64,000 nucleotides of DNA from DATENM01 sp045807725. GTDB lineage: Bacteria; Acidobacteriota; Blastocatellia; UBA7656. The stretch lies in NCBI GenBank assembly GCA_045807725.1, contig JBJMGV010000133.1, positions 1 through 64,000 of the forward strand, in the 5' to 3' direction. The notes under the pieces were generated by a model. The model saw nothing but the letters and a program-made list of their open reading frames with translations. It was not told the DNA's origin and made no database searches. A program made the position numbers and the translations under genes. The number at the start of each line of letters is the position of its first letter. Positions within the stretch are counted from its first letter, which is position 1. Shown here piece after piece: positions 32,691 through 41,303 of the stretch.

Positions 32691-33718
32691 TGGTGCTGGT
32701 CTGGCTCGGCCTGCGACGTTTTGACTTTGCGAAAGACCTTGAGGCCCGCCGGCACGCCGTCTTCGTCAACCGTCTTGTAGAACGGATCGGCGAGCGCATC
32801 GCTGAGCGGGATGAAGCGCGCGCCGAGGCTCTTGTACCACGCCAGCAGGTCGGCGAGGTTGTCGCAGGTGAACTGGTTGGCGCGGAAGACGAGGATGTGC
32901 TTCACCTCGCGGCCCGCGATCTGGCGGGCCGATTCGCGCGCTTTCAACGTCGTGTCGAGCAGCAGGCTTTTGAAGTAGGCTTTGACCAGATTCGAGCAAC
33001 CCGTGTCGTTGCGCGCAGAGGCGGCGCAGTAAATCCAACTGAACTTTTCGTCGTGCGCGTCAATTGTCGCCGGCACCACCGTGTAGCCGCTGTCGCTTAA
33101 ATATTTTTCGATCTTCGTATGATCTTGCGAGGCGAGGCTGAGCTTGAATTTCGGATAGCGGAAATACTTCGGCGATTTCGCCGCCGCCTGCCAGTAAGCG
33201 GTAAGCGTCTGGTCGTTGCGCGCCAGGTCGTTGATGAACTCTTCGGCGCTCGTCTTGTTCGGCTTCATACGACTGTAGGTCATACTACCGAGCAGGTTGC
33301 CGCTGGCAATCCAGGCTTGGGCGAGCTGTGGGTCGAGGTTCTGGCCGATGGCAAAATCAACGGTCGGCGGCATCTGGTATTGCTTGAGCGCCGTGACCAG
33401 CCGGTCAAAATTTTCGCGGCTATCTTCGTGCTCGCACCAGTTGTCCACGTCGTTGGGGTCGCCGCTTGCGCGCACCTGATCATTGATCGTCAGAGCGATC
33501 TCAAGCCCTTCAAGCGGATGGCCCGATGCGGTTTCTTCGGGTTTGCCCTTGTCGCGCGCGCGCAGGGCCGCCAACTCCGGGATGTTGTCGAGGTCTTCCA
33601 TACAGCGGGCCACCGGCGGCTTGGGATTGCCGCCCTTGGCGGTCTGCTTGCAGGCCGGCGCACCGGCAACCAGAAGCAGGATGACGGCCAGCCAGAGGTG
33701 TTGCGTTGTTCGGTTCAA
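32687..33718 (-). CDS. Degenerate polysaccharide-deacetylase-like lipoprotein
   Basis: Predicted lipoprotein of 343 residues. A hydrophobic signal ends at APAC-KQ, a plausible lipobox. The rest follows the NodB-homology order but the catalytic motifs are changed: ALTINDQ where ALTFDDG is expected, GSMTYSRM where NHTxSHxxL is expected, then FRYPKFK for FRPPYG, DAHDEKFSW, and ILVFRANQFTCDNL for the last His motif. Loss of both metal His suggests no deacetylase activity, so a binding role is possible. The TTG at 33718 is chosen because ggagg precedes it and the signal peptide begins there; the open frame runs on to 33859 without typical features. First gene of the operon continuing at 32690. Family call moderate. 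Confidence 0.65.
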   Translation of the reverse strand: MNRTTQHLWLAVILLLVAGAPACKQTAKGGNPKPPVARCMEDLDNIPELAALRARDKGKPEETASGHPLEGLEIALTINDQVRASGDPNDVDNWCEHEDSRENFDRLVTALKQYQMPPTVDFAIGQNLDPQLAQAWIASGNLLGSMTYSRMKPNKTSAEEFINDLARNDQTLTAYWQAAAKSPKYFRYPKFKLSLASQDHTKIEKYLSDSGYTVVPATIDAHDEKFSWIYCAASARNDTGCSNLVKAYFKSLLLDTTLKARESARQIAGREVKHILVFRANQFTCDNLADLLAWYKSLGARFIPLSDALADPFYKTVDEDGVPAGLKVFRKVKTSQAEPDQHQ

Positions 33719-33945
33719 AGCGGTTTTGCGCCTCCATCTATCCTGAGCGGCGCAGGCGAGACATTGCGAGGCGAGCCATTTTGCCGGCCTGAGCAAATGT
33801 AGGCAATGCCACAAAACAAACGGCGGTCGAGTATTGCGCGACTCGCCGGATGACGGCACTCGGTCAGGAATTATGCACGGTATTCATTCCCCGAAGGGAA
33901 GCCTATTCTACTTGGCCGCTGCCGGTTCCAGCAAGAAAGCGGCGG

Positions 33946-35118
33946 TTAAGGCAGGTTTTCAATCAGCAGCCGCAGCGTGTTGCGCCCCATAATCTTGCCG
34001 ATCTCTTCGTCCGTGAAGCCTTCCGCTAAGAGCGCGTCGGTGATCTCGACAACGCCGCTGATGTCGAACGGCACAGTGACCGCGCCGTCATTGTCTGAAC
34101 CCAAGGCGACGTGATCGACGCCGACCAGATTCGCCGTGTAACGAATCGCCCGCGCGATGGCTTTGGCATCAGTGCCGCAGACGGCGGTGTCCCAGAAGCC
34201 TATGCCGATGACGCCGCCGGTTCGGGCGATGGCTTTCAACTGTTCGTCGCTGAGATTGCGCGTGTTGTCGCAGGTGCCTTTGACGCCGGTGTGCGAGACG
34301 AGCACGGGGCGCGTGGCAATGCTGAGCGCGTCGTCAATCGTCTGCGGCGAGGCGTGCGCCAAGTCAACGATCATCTTCCTGGCTTCCATTCGATGAATCA
34401 TCTCGCGCCCTTTGTCGCTGAGTCCGCCTTTGGCAACACCGTGCGCCGAGCCGCCGATGTCGTTATCAAAGAAGTGCGTCGGGGCCATCATCCGAACGCC
34501 CGCGTCGAACAGGCGGTCAATGTTATCGAGATTACCGTCGAGCGCGTGCGCGCCTTCGATGCCTAAGAAGCCGGCGGTAATCTGCGGCTCTTTGATGCGG
34601 CGGTCGAGGTAAGCCGACAGATCAGCCGATGTGCGAATCAAGCTGAACTTGCCGCCCGAACGATCCGCCGTTTCCTGAAGTTTGTGAGCTTGATAAAGCG
34701 CGCGTTCGGTGAGGCTCGTCCAGGCTTTCACGGGCCAGCGCTCGGCGACCGCAAGCAGCGTGATGTTATCGGTGTCGCCGGTGTTGTTCTCGATGTTCAT
34801 GTTGCGCGGCGTCTTGGTGACGATGGTGAAGGCTTGCAGCGCGACATTGCCTTCGATGAGGCGCGGGATGTCAACGTGGCCGCGCGAGCCGCGCTCTAAC
34901 AGGTCGCGTGCCCAGAGCAGGGAGTCAGCGTGCAGGTCGGCGACCAGCAATTTCCTGTGCAATTCAACGGCGCGCTCGCTGGCCTGGTAGGGCGGCGCAG
35001 TGAGCGTGCGGTTCATACCCTTTTCAACTTGCGCCGGCACGACGAAAAAGAAGGCGGCGAGTGCCAGCAGAACGAGAATGAGCAGAGCATAAAGAATGCG
35101 CTTCGCGGGTCTTTTCAT
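33946..35118 (-). CDS. M19 membrane dipeptidase
   Basis: Zinc dipeptidase of the renal-dipeptidase family, 390 residues. An N-terminal membrane anchor (about 8-28) puts the enzyme outside the cytoplasm. The metal-site motifs are in order: DLHADSL (His and Asp), GIEGAHAL (bridging Glu), VDLAHASPQT (His), VSHTGVKGTCDNTRNLSDEQ (His), and LGSDNDGAV (Asp). Members hydrolyse a range of dipeptides, some with D-residues. It starts 16 bases after the ferritin-like diiron gene and shares its direction, so co-transcription is likely, although no functional link is obvious. Confidence 0.92.
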   Translation of the reverse strand: MKRPAKRILYALLILVLLALAAFFFVVPAQVEKGMNRTLTAPPYQASERAVELHRKLLVADLHADSLLWARDLLERGSRGHVDIPRLIEGNVALQAFTIVTKTPRNMNIENNTGDTDNITLLAVAERWPVKAWTSLTERALYQAHKLQETADRSGGKFSLIRTSADLSAYLDRRIKEPQITAGFLGIEGAHALDGNLDNIDRLFDAGVRMMAPTHFFDNDIGGSAHGVAKGGLSDKGREMIHRMEARKMIVDLAHASPQTIDDALSIATRPVLVSHTGVKGTCDNTRNLSDEQLKAIARTGGVIGIGFWDTAVCGTDAKAIARAIRYTANLVGVDHVALGSDNDGAVTVPFDISGVVEITDALLAEGFTDEEIGKIMGRNTLRLLIENLP

Positions 35119-35134
35119 TTTTCTGTTTGACTCT

Positions 35135-36223
35135 TTAATCCGCGCCTTCGGCGATGACGCTGTTGACGTGAGCGTCGCGGGCGGCGCGCAGGCGGTCGAG
35201 TTCTTCGGCGACGGCTTCGTCCGCCGCGCTCAACGCTTCAACGTCAACGTTCGCAAGCTCGATGAAGCCCATATCGGCGAAGGCTTTTTGAATGCGCTCG
35301 CCCCACAAGCCGATGTCGCGGATGGTCGGCACGATGCGCGTGAACAGCCGCTTGGTGTATTCGGCCATAAAGGGCGAGCTGCGCGCGAAGTTCACGCACT
35401 CACTGGTGTCGAATCCGAGCCGCTCCCATATCTCTTCGCCCATAAAGCGGTCGCGCATCAAGTAGCAGGCTTCGACGGCGAACTCTTCGCGCTCGTCGCG
35501 TTCACGCTCGGTCAGTTGCGGATAGTAATCGCGCAAAGCCAGCCGCCCGAAGGCGACGTGGCGGGCTTCGTCCTGCATCACGTAAGCGTTGATCGCTTTG
35601 CCGAGCGGCTCGGTCGCAAGGTCGCGGATCGTGCCGAAGGCGGCCAGCGCCAGCCCTTCGATAATCACCTGCATCGCCAGGTAGGTGAAGTCCCAGCGCG
35701 AATCGGTGATGCCCTGTTCGAGCAGCGTCTTCAGGTGAACGTTGATCGGGTAGGCCATCTGAATCTTCTCGCGCAGGTAACGCGAATAGACTTCGACGTG
35801 ACGGGCTTCATCAATGACCTGCGTCGCGGCGTAGAACTTCGAGTCCACATCAGGCACGGTCTGCACGATCTTGGCCGTGCAGATGAGCGCGCCCTGTTCG
35901 CCGTGCAAGAACTGCGAGAAGCGCCACGCTTCGAGGTGCAGGCGAACTTCGGCCTTGCCCTTGTCATCAAGTTTCTGCCACGTCGGCGAGCCGTAGATCG
36001 AAACGAACTGGTCGGGAAAGCCGAGCGGGTTTTCAAGGTTGACCTCTTGCGACCAGTCGATGCGCTCGCTGGCATTCCACTGCTTGTTCTTGCCCTTCTC
36101 ATACAGCGTGAGCAGCTTGTCGCGCCCTTCGTCGTACTGCCAGTTGAAGACCGTGGTGACTTCGCTCGTCGGAACCCGCCACTCGGTCTGCTCGACCGGC
36201 AGCGTGTACATGCGTGTGCTCAT
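35135..36223 (-). CDS. Ferritin-like diiron protein
   Basis: Soluble four-helix-bundle protein of 362 residues with a complete carboxylate-bridged diiron site: E109 in HGEQGAL, E139 and H142 in DEARHVEVY, E189 in IIEGLAL, and E219 and H222 in QDEARHVAFG. The E-(29 residues)-E-x2-H spacing, twice, is that of ribonucleotide-reductase R2-like and N-oxygenase-like (AurF/CmlI) proteins. Which reaction it performs cannot be told from sequence; an oxygenase or oxidase on an organic substrate is likely, since no ferritin ferroxidase or radical Tyr context is evident. It precedes the dipeptidase by 16 bases. Confidence 0.82.
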   Translation of the reverse strand: MSTRMYTLPVEQTEWRVPTSEVTTVFNWQYDEGRDKLLTLYEKGKNKQWNASERIDWSQEVNLENPLGFPDQFVSIYGSPTWQKLDDKGKAEVRLHLEAWRFSQFLHGEQGALICTAKIVQTVPDVDSKFYAATQVIDEARHVEVYSRYLREKIQMAYPINVHLKTLLEQGITDSRWDFTYLAMQVIIEGLALAAFGTIRDLATEPLGKAINAYVMQDEARHVAFGRLALRDYYPQLTERERDEREEFAVEACYLMRDRFMGEEIWERLGFDTSECVNFARSSPFMAEYTKRLFTRIVPTIRDIGLWGERIQKAFADMGFIELANVDVEALSAADEAVAEELDRLRAARDAHVNSVIAEGAD

Positions 36224-36339
36224 AGGTCGGGTGCTCCTCGTGATGAATGAACTTGCAGGGGAATGGAAACCGCTGAGAGGGTAACGCTCAGGCGCGGACC
36301 AGTCAAGCGAGCGATGCTGAACTTGCCGCGCCCGGCGCT

Positions 36340-37035
36340 TCAGCGGTTGGCGACGATGTTGAACGAAAACTTCAGCTCGTCTTTGACCTTGATCGTTCCC
36401 CCGGCGACCGATACGGGCTGTATGCCATATTCGGTTTGTCGCAACGCGAACTGGCCTTCGGCTTCGAGGCGGGTTTCGTAAAACGTGACGATGGTGTTGA
36501 TGGTGAGAGGCCGTGTCGTGCCGTGCAGCGTCAGGTCGCCGCTGATGCGCGCTTGATACTTGCCTTCTTCAATGCGTGTGGCGGTGACGCTGGTGCTGGT
36601 GAAGGTGATCTCCGGGTAGCTGTTCACGTCGAGCACGTCGTTGCGCATCGTCGCTTGAATCTTGTTACGGTCGCTCTCGCTGACCTTGTCGGTGACGGCG
36701 AGCGAGTCGGCTTTGACGGTGAATTGCAACGACGCTGGCGTCACCGGGCCATAAGTAAAAACGACTGTGCCGGTGAAGTCGCGGATCGCAATCGTGTGAT
36801 CGTGTCCGGCAACAGCGGAAAGCAGGCCGCCGACCAGAGCGCGCACGGTGAAGCGGCTCTGGCCGGCGTTGATCTTGTATCGCCCTTCCGATAGCGGCGC
36901 GGTCGCTAATGTAATGGCGGCTACACGAGCGTGCGCCGCCGGCGCGCAGGACACAGAGGCCGGCAATTCGACGACGCAACAGAGCGAAACCGATATGACG
37001 AGCAACGCCCGCACAAAACGAGATAAGCCTGGCAT
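36340..37035 (-). CDS. YceI-family secreted lipid-binding-like protein
   Basis: Exported protein of 231 residues. A signal peptide (about 5-30) is followed by a YceI-type beta-barrel: GRYKINAGQSRFTVRALV at its start, VAGHDHTIAIRDFTGTVVF, RNKIQATMRNDVLDVNSYPE and SGDLTLHGTTRPLTI are the family blocks. YceI proteins bind isoprenoid or other lipids in the periplasm. The start at 37035 follows gaggtg; the frame is open 20 codons further. Neighbouring genes on the strand are 97 bases (Rieske fusion) and 116 bases (ferritin-like) away, so it may be a separate transcript. Confidence 0.88.
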   Translation of the reverse strand: MPGLSRFVRALLVISVSLCCVVELPASVSCAPAAHARVAAITLATAPLSEGRYKINAGQSRFTVRALVGGLLSAVAGHDHTIAIRDFTGTVVFTYGPVTPASLQFTVKADSLAVTDKVSESDRNKIQATMRNDVLDVNSYPEITFTSTSVTATRIEEGKYQARISGDLTLHGTTRPLTINTIVTFYETRLEAEGQFALRQTEYGIQPVSVAGGTIKVKDELKFSFNIVANR

Positions 37036-37132
37036 AGTCACACCTCTCATGGCTAACGAATGATCGGAGCAAGGACGGGCGGGAACGGCTCTCAATCAGA
37101 TGTTAGCAAGCGTGCAGACCGATGCCAAACCG

Positions 37133-38011
37133 TCACCGTTCAGCGGCCCGCACTTCGATCTGGCCGTCGCGCACGCGCACGGCGAGACACGGCTGCGGGT
37201 GGACGGATGGGCCTTCGAGGACCGCGCCATCTGCAAGCGCGAAGCGCGAGCCGTGCCACGGGCAGCGCACGCTATCGTCTTCGAGCTGGCCTTCGGCGAG
37301 CGGCCCGCCGAAGTGCGAGCAGCGTTCGATCATCGCAAAGATGCGCCCGCCGCGCCGCACGAGCAATACTCCCGTGCCGTCAGCTTCGACGCGGCGCAGC
37401 TCGCCTTCCGGCAGATCGGCTTCGGCGAGTACGGCGACGAAATTTGATGGCGGCTGTTCGCCGACCGTGTGATCGACGCCGACCTGCTCGCCGTAGACCA
37501 GATGGCCGCCGAGGTAAGCGGCGGCGCTTGAGATGGCGTAGCCGAGCAGCGAGAAGCCTCGCCCGGCGCGGCGGTTGTTGCGACGGCGCAGCGCCAGCGA
37601 AGTGGCGTAGAGCGTCAGCGCCGTCGCATTCATCAGCCCGTGAGTGATGCCGACGCGGCGCGCTCGCCCGTCCGTCTCGTGCCAGTCGGTGAGGCCCGTG
37701 ACCGCAGAGGCCACCGCGCCGACGATGCCGACCGCTACCGACGCATCTGCCGCGCGCCCGAACTCTTCGCGCCCGCTGATCTCGTCTATCGCATCCAGCA
37801 CCAGCGCCGCCGTCCACGCTCCTACGGGAACGTCCGTCAGCACAGAGTGCAACGGATGACCGAGCCACGTCCCGTGCAAAAAGTTTTGTAAGCTTTGCCC
37901 CACATTGCCGCCCGCCGCGAATGCCTCACGAATGGCGGGCTGTAACGCCTCGGCCACATTGTCCAGCCATTGCTGGCGGTCTACGAAAGCGATTGCCGTA
38001 TTCGACGACAT
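37133..38011 (-). CDS. DUF2231 membrane domain fused to Rieske [2Fe-2S] domain
   Basis: Two-part protein of 292 residues. Residues about 45-175 are a DUF2231-type four-helix membrane domain with GHPLHSVLTDVPVGAW and TGLTDWHETDG. Residues about 190-290 are a Rieske domain with a complete cluster motif: C231-S-H233 in IERCSHFGGPL and C250-PW-H253 in VRCPWHGSRF. DUF2231 proteins carry conserved His residues and are thought to be redox or haem related, so the fusion suggests electron transfer at the membrane to or from an unknown partner. It starts 64 bases downstream of the debranching-type gene and reads in the same direction. Confidence 0.88.
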   Translation of the reverse strand: MSSNTAIAFVDRQQWLDNVAEALQPAIREAFAAGGNVGQSLQNFLHGTWLGHPLHSVLTDVPVGAWTAALVLDAIDEISGREEFGRAADASVAVGIVGAVASAVTGLTDWHETDGRARRVGITHGLMNATALTLYATSLALRRRNNRRAGRGFSLLGYAISSAAAYLGGHLVYGEQVGVDHTVGEQPPSNFVAVLAEADLPEGELRRVEADGTGVLLVRRGGRIFAMIERCSHFGGPLAEGQLEDDSVRCPWHGSRFALADGAVLEGPSVHPQPCLAVRVRDGQIEVRAAER

Positions 38012-38075
38012 ATGATCCTCCCTGAGTTCTGGTCTTGCGGCGCACGCTCCACACTGGCGACGCCGGCGGAATCAA

Positions 38076-40385
38076 TCACTTGATGAAACTCGTCAGCGCG
38101 TCCTTCAAGCGCTCGGCGAAACTCGCGGTCAACGACCACGGCGACGGCTGGCGCAGGATGTGCAGCTTGCCGCGCTGGTCGAGGATTTCGTAATCGCTCG
38201 CGCCGTCGCCTTCACGATAAAAACGTATCGTCACCTGCGCCTTGCCGACGCGCAGGTTGCGTAGCGTAATTTCGGGCAGCCACTCCGGCAAATGCGGGTC
38301 AACCAGCAGCAGGTTGAGCGGCGCGTAAGGATAAAGCCCGATCATCGCCTGCACGAAGCAGAAGACCGCCGAGGCCGACCACGCTTGCGGCGTGCAGGCG
38401 AACGGGTAATAAGCCGGGAACGGGTGCGCGTCGTCGCGCGGGTGGCCGCTGAAGAGTTCGGGCAGGCGATAGAAATCAAATAACGCTGCCGCCTCGAACT
38501 GCGCGCGGCAGAGCCGCTCAACTTGCTCGTGTAATCCATATCGCATAAAGCCCAGCGCGAACGTGCCCTGCTCGACCGGCCACACCGAGCCGCGATGATA
38601 GCTGAACGGATTGAAGGCCGGGTTCGCGGACGATAGCGTGCGTATGCCCCAGCCGCTGAAGAGATCGTCGGCGGTCAGGCGGTTGACCGTCTTGAGCGCC
38701 AATGATTCGTCAACAATTCCCGACGCGACGCAATGGCCGGGGTTCGACGAGATGGCATCAATCTGCCGCTTGTGCGTCGTCAATCCCATCGCAAAGAAAC
38801 CTGCATCGGCCATCCAGAAGGCGTCGTTGAAACGCTTCTTCAACTCGGTCGCTTCGGTGTAGAGCCGCTTCGCCTCATCCTTCTCGTCCATCCACCAGAG
38901 CAACTCCGACAGGCGCAGCTTGGCGATGTAGGCGTAACCCTGCTCTTCGCAAGTGGCGATGGGCGGCTCGACCTGCCGGCCTTCGGCGTCAACGATGGCG
39001 TCGGGCGAATCCTTCCACGCCTGATGCTTGACGCCCTGCGTCGAACGCGTCAGGTATTCGTGAAAGCCATCGCCGTCGAGGTCTGCGTACTGATCGAGCC
39101 ATCGCAGCGCCTTCATCGCCGGCTCGACCAGCGGGCGCACCGCGTCAAGCTCGCCCGTCCAATGCCACAACTCCGAAACGACGAAGCCATAAAAGCCGGA
39201 CGTAGTGATCGAGCCGTAATAGCGGCGGCGCGGGTTGTAGTTCATCTCTTCGAGTGGGCCTGTGTGCGCCTCGTGCAGCATCTTGCCCGGTTCTTCATCG
39301 CGCCAGTGATTGATCTCTGTGCCCTGCCACTTCGCCAGCACGGGCAGCGTGCCGCGCATCATCTCTGGACCAAGGATCGCCGCCGCCCACGATGCGGTCA
39401 GCGTGTCGCGCCCGAACAGCGCGAGGTAGATCGGCAGCCCTGCGGCCATCGTCCAGGCGCGCTCGTCTGTGTCGAGATCGTAGAGCCGTAATCCGAGCAG
39501 GTCGCGCCTGCTCTGTTCGAGCGCGCCGATGACGACCGGCGCAAGCGTATCGCTCTCGCGGCTGGCAAAGCCGGTCGCTTCGTCGAGAAAGATGCGGCGG
39601 CGCTCATCACGTTCGTTCTGCGCCGCGCTGAAGCTGTGACATTGATAAAGCGGTTCAAGCCACACGCCGTCGATCAACAGGCGCATCTCGACGCAGGTGC
39701 GCCAGCTCTGGCGCGGCGCGAGCCGGATTTGAAAATAGACGCGACAGTCTTCGTGGCGCGGCGCGGTTGCAGATTCTATGAAGCGCAGCGCAATGCCGCG
39801 ATGAATTCGGGCTGTGCCGCGCTCGCTCTGGTTGCTGAAGTCGTGCTCGGCCCGGTAGTCAAAAGCGAGCGTGCGGTCTTCGTCGCTCCAGTGGCGCGTC
39901 AGCGTGCCGCGCTGGCGGCGCTCGCGCTTGGTCTCGATGAGGTCGGCGAAGTCCGCGTCAATCTCTATCGCAAAGGTGAACGCGGTCGGCTGGTCGGAGT
40001 AATTCGTCAGCTCGATGTCTTCGTGAACGCCATCGCCGACGAAGCGGGCGACGCGCAGTTCGAGCGTCTGCTCGGTCTCGTATCGCATCTGGCCGCTGCC
40101 TTCGTCGGGCGGCCCGACGCGGATGCCGGGCGGCAGCGTGATGTAATAGCCTAGCCACGAATGCGACTCGATGTTCGAGAGCGCCACCGGGAACGGCGGC
40201 TCGCCGTCGATCAAGTAGCCATAGCGCGACAGCACGCGCGTCTCGTGAACGAACAGGCCGTGTTCAGCGCCGTTCGTGACCTGTCCGTTACGCTCCGTCG
40301 CAAAGACAGTGCGGTTCTGGCTGACGTGCAACGTGCCATCGCGCGGGCGCAGGCGAATCAAACGGCGCGGCATTCGGTTGGGCAT
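38076..40385 (-). CDS. Amylo-alpha-1,6-glucosidase-type glycogen debranching protein
   Basis: Cytoplasmic glycosidase-like protein of 769 residues. Residues about 15-230 are the N-terminal debranching domain (NRTVFATERNGQV, GLFVHETRVLSRYGYLI). Residues about 290-740 are a GH-type (alpha/alpha)6 barrel with GLPIYLALFGRDTLTASW, EEPGKMLHEAHTG, ITTSGFYGFVVSELWHWTGE and NPFSYHRGSVWPVE. These are the conserved blocks of the GDE_C/amylo-alpha-1,6-glucosidase family. The ATG follows directly after heptamer repeats (40390-40417) where a Shine-Dalgarno would be expected; an ATG four codons in is also possible. Substrate (glycogen, trehalose-type or other glucan) is not resolved. Confidence 0.88.
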   Translation of the reverse strand: MPNRMPRRLIRLRPRDGTLHVSQNRTVFATERNGQVTNGAEHGLFVHETRVLSRYGYLIDGEPPFPVALSNIESHSWLGYYITLPPGIRVGPPDEGSGQMRYETEQTLELRVARFVGDGVHEDIELTNYSDQPTAFTFAIEIDADFADLIETKRERRQRGTLTRHWSDEDRTLAFDYRAEHDFSNQSERGTARIHRGIALRFIESATAPRHEDCRVYFQIRLAPRQSWRTCVEMRLLIDGVWLEPLYQCHSFSAAQNERDERRRIFLDEATGFASRESDTLAPVVIGALEQSRRDLLGLRLYDLDTDERAWTMAAGLPIYLALFGRDTLTASWAAAILGPEMMRGTLPVLAKWQGTEINHWRDEEPGKMLHEAHTGPLEEMNYNPRRRYYGSITTSGFYGFVVSELWHWTGELDAVRPLVEPAMKALRWLDQYADLDGDGFHEYLTRSTQGVKHQAWKDSPDAIVDAEGRQVEPPIATCEEQGYAYIAKLRLSELLWWMDEKDEAKRLYTEATELKKRFNDAFWMADAGFFAMGLTTHKRQIDAISSNPGHCVASGIVDESLALKTVNRLTADDLFSGWGIRTLSSANPAFNPFSYHRGSVWPVEQGTFALGFMRYGLHEQVERLCRAQFEAAALFDFYRLPELFSGHPRDDAHPFPAYYPFACTPQAWSASAVFCFVQAMIGLYPYAPLNLLLVDPHLPEWLPEITLRNLRVGKAQVTIRFYREGDGASDYEILDQRGKLHILRQPSPWSLTASFAERLKDALTSFIK

Positions 40386-40690
40386 AAGCAGTGGCCAGTG
40401 GTCAGTGGTCAGTGGTCAGCAGGACAGACGGGCGCTCATCCAAAGATGCTCTCCGGCTGGCAACCGACAACTGGCAACTAATTTCAGGTACTCACGGCAG
40501 GCCCACTGAATTTATCTTCGTTCGCGGGCCGAGTTTTTGCAAGCGGCGCGAAAAACGTAAGTCCCCGTGGCAACGGGCATTGATTCCCTGAAGGAAAGAC
40601 TGTAGGATTGGCGGGGTTTTTTTAGGTTTTGTGCCACACCCCTGCATTAATCCGCATAATTGAGACAAGGTCTGAAAGAAGCAATGCCCG
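40386..40690. other. Spacer between divergent genes
   Basis: The 305 bases between the debranching-type start (40385) and the ECF sigma start (40691) hold the heptamer element above, and after 40490 an AT-richer stretch with ggcggggttttttta near 40609 and no recognisable open frame. The promoters of both genes must lie here. Base composition falls from here on into the sigma/CHAT module. Confidence 0.5.
40390..40477. repeat. Heptamer inverted-repeat element
   Basis: Plus-strand units agtggcc, agtggtc, agtggtc, agtggtc (40390-40417) face ctggcaa, ccgacaa, ctggcaa (40457-40477). The two arms are imperfect reverse complements. The left arm begins four bases from the start codon of the debranching-type gene. 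Confidence 0.8.
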
Positions 40691-41242
40691 ATGGTCAAGG
40701 AGTGGCTCGTGGATCAGGATGATTTTGATCGCCTTCTCGCGTGGCTCGACCCCGACCGCGAGCAAGCCGCGAAGCGCTACGAAGAGATTCGCCGCCGGCT
40801 TATCCAGATCGGTGAGGCACGCGGATTTACCGATGCGGACGTGATAGCAGATGAGACCTTTGATCGCGTCGCTTTCAAATTGCGCGAGGTCGCTGATGAT
40901 TATGTCGGTGATCCGGCGCTCTACGTCTACAGCGTGGCATATTTTATTATGATGGAGCACCGCCGACCGACTTCGGTGTTGCCGATGCCGACGCCCGATT
41001 CGTGGGATGAAAAGGAGCCGCGCTATATGTGTCTTGATTCCTGTATGGCCAAGTTGACCCCAGACGACCGGCAACTGCTGCTGGACTATTACGCAGACCA
41101 GGGGAGAGAGAAGATCAAGCGCCGGCGCGAGTTGGCTGAAGCGTGCGGCCTCAGCGAAAACGCTCTGCGTATTCGCCTGACCCGGCTGCGCAAGCTGTTA
41201 AGGGATTGTATCCACGACTGTCTGAAGGCGAGCGGAGAGTGA
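40691..41242 (+). CDS. Sigma-70 family factor (ECF-like)
   Basis: Protein of 183 residues, smaller than the sigma at 27060 and only distantly similar. The N-terminal part (LAWLDPDREQAAKRYEEIRR, then DADVIADETFDRVAFKLREV) fits region 2 with an unusual lead. The C-terminal part has KRRRELAEACGLSENALRIR followed by LTRLRKLLRDCI, a region 4 helix-turn-helix. First gene of a three-gene rightward unit with the membrane TPR-CHAT protein (61 bases downstream) and a 304-residue protein. A weak ribosome site (gaaagaag) precedes the ATG. By analogy it should direct transcription of its own cluster or of a linked response. Confidence 0.8.
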   Translation: MVKEWLVDQDDFDRLLAWLDPDREQAAKRYEEIRRRLIQIGEARGFTDADVIADETFDRVAFKLREVADDYVGDPALYVYSVAYFIMMEHRRPTSVLPMPTPDSWDEKEPRYMCLDSCMAKLTPDDRQLLLDYYADQGREKIKRRRELAEACGLSENALRIRLTRLRKLLRDCIHDCLKASGE

Positions 41243-41303
41243 AATACTTTACGCTGGCAACACATATCCAATGTGAGAGCACATACAAAGACGGCCAGGA
41301 GCT

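Noticed and set aside
32719..33859. Longer N-terminus for the deacetylase-like lipoprotein starting at 33859
   Set aside because: The extra 47 residues have no signal-peptide character and would bury the lipobox in the middle of the chain; TTG 33718 with ggagg upstream fits better.
40559..40625. Possible tRNA or small RNA gene before the sigma gene
   Set aside because: Some local pairing (ccccgtggcaacgggc) and a T-run are seen, but no cloverleaf and no promoter could be supported.
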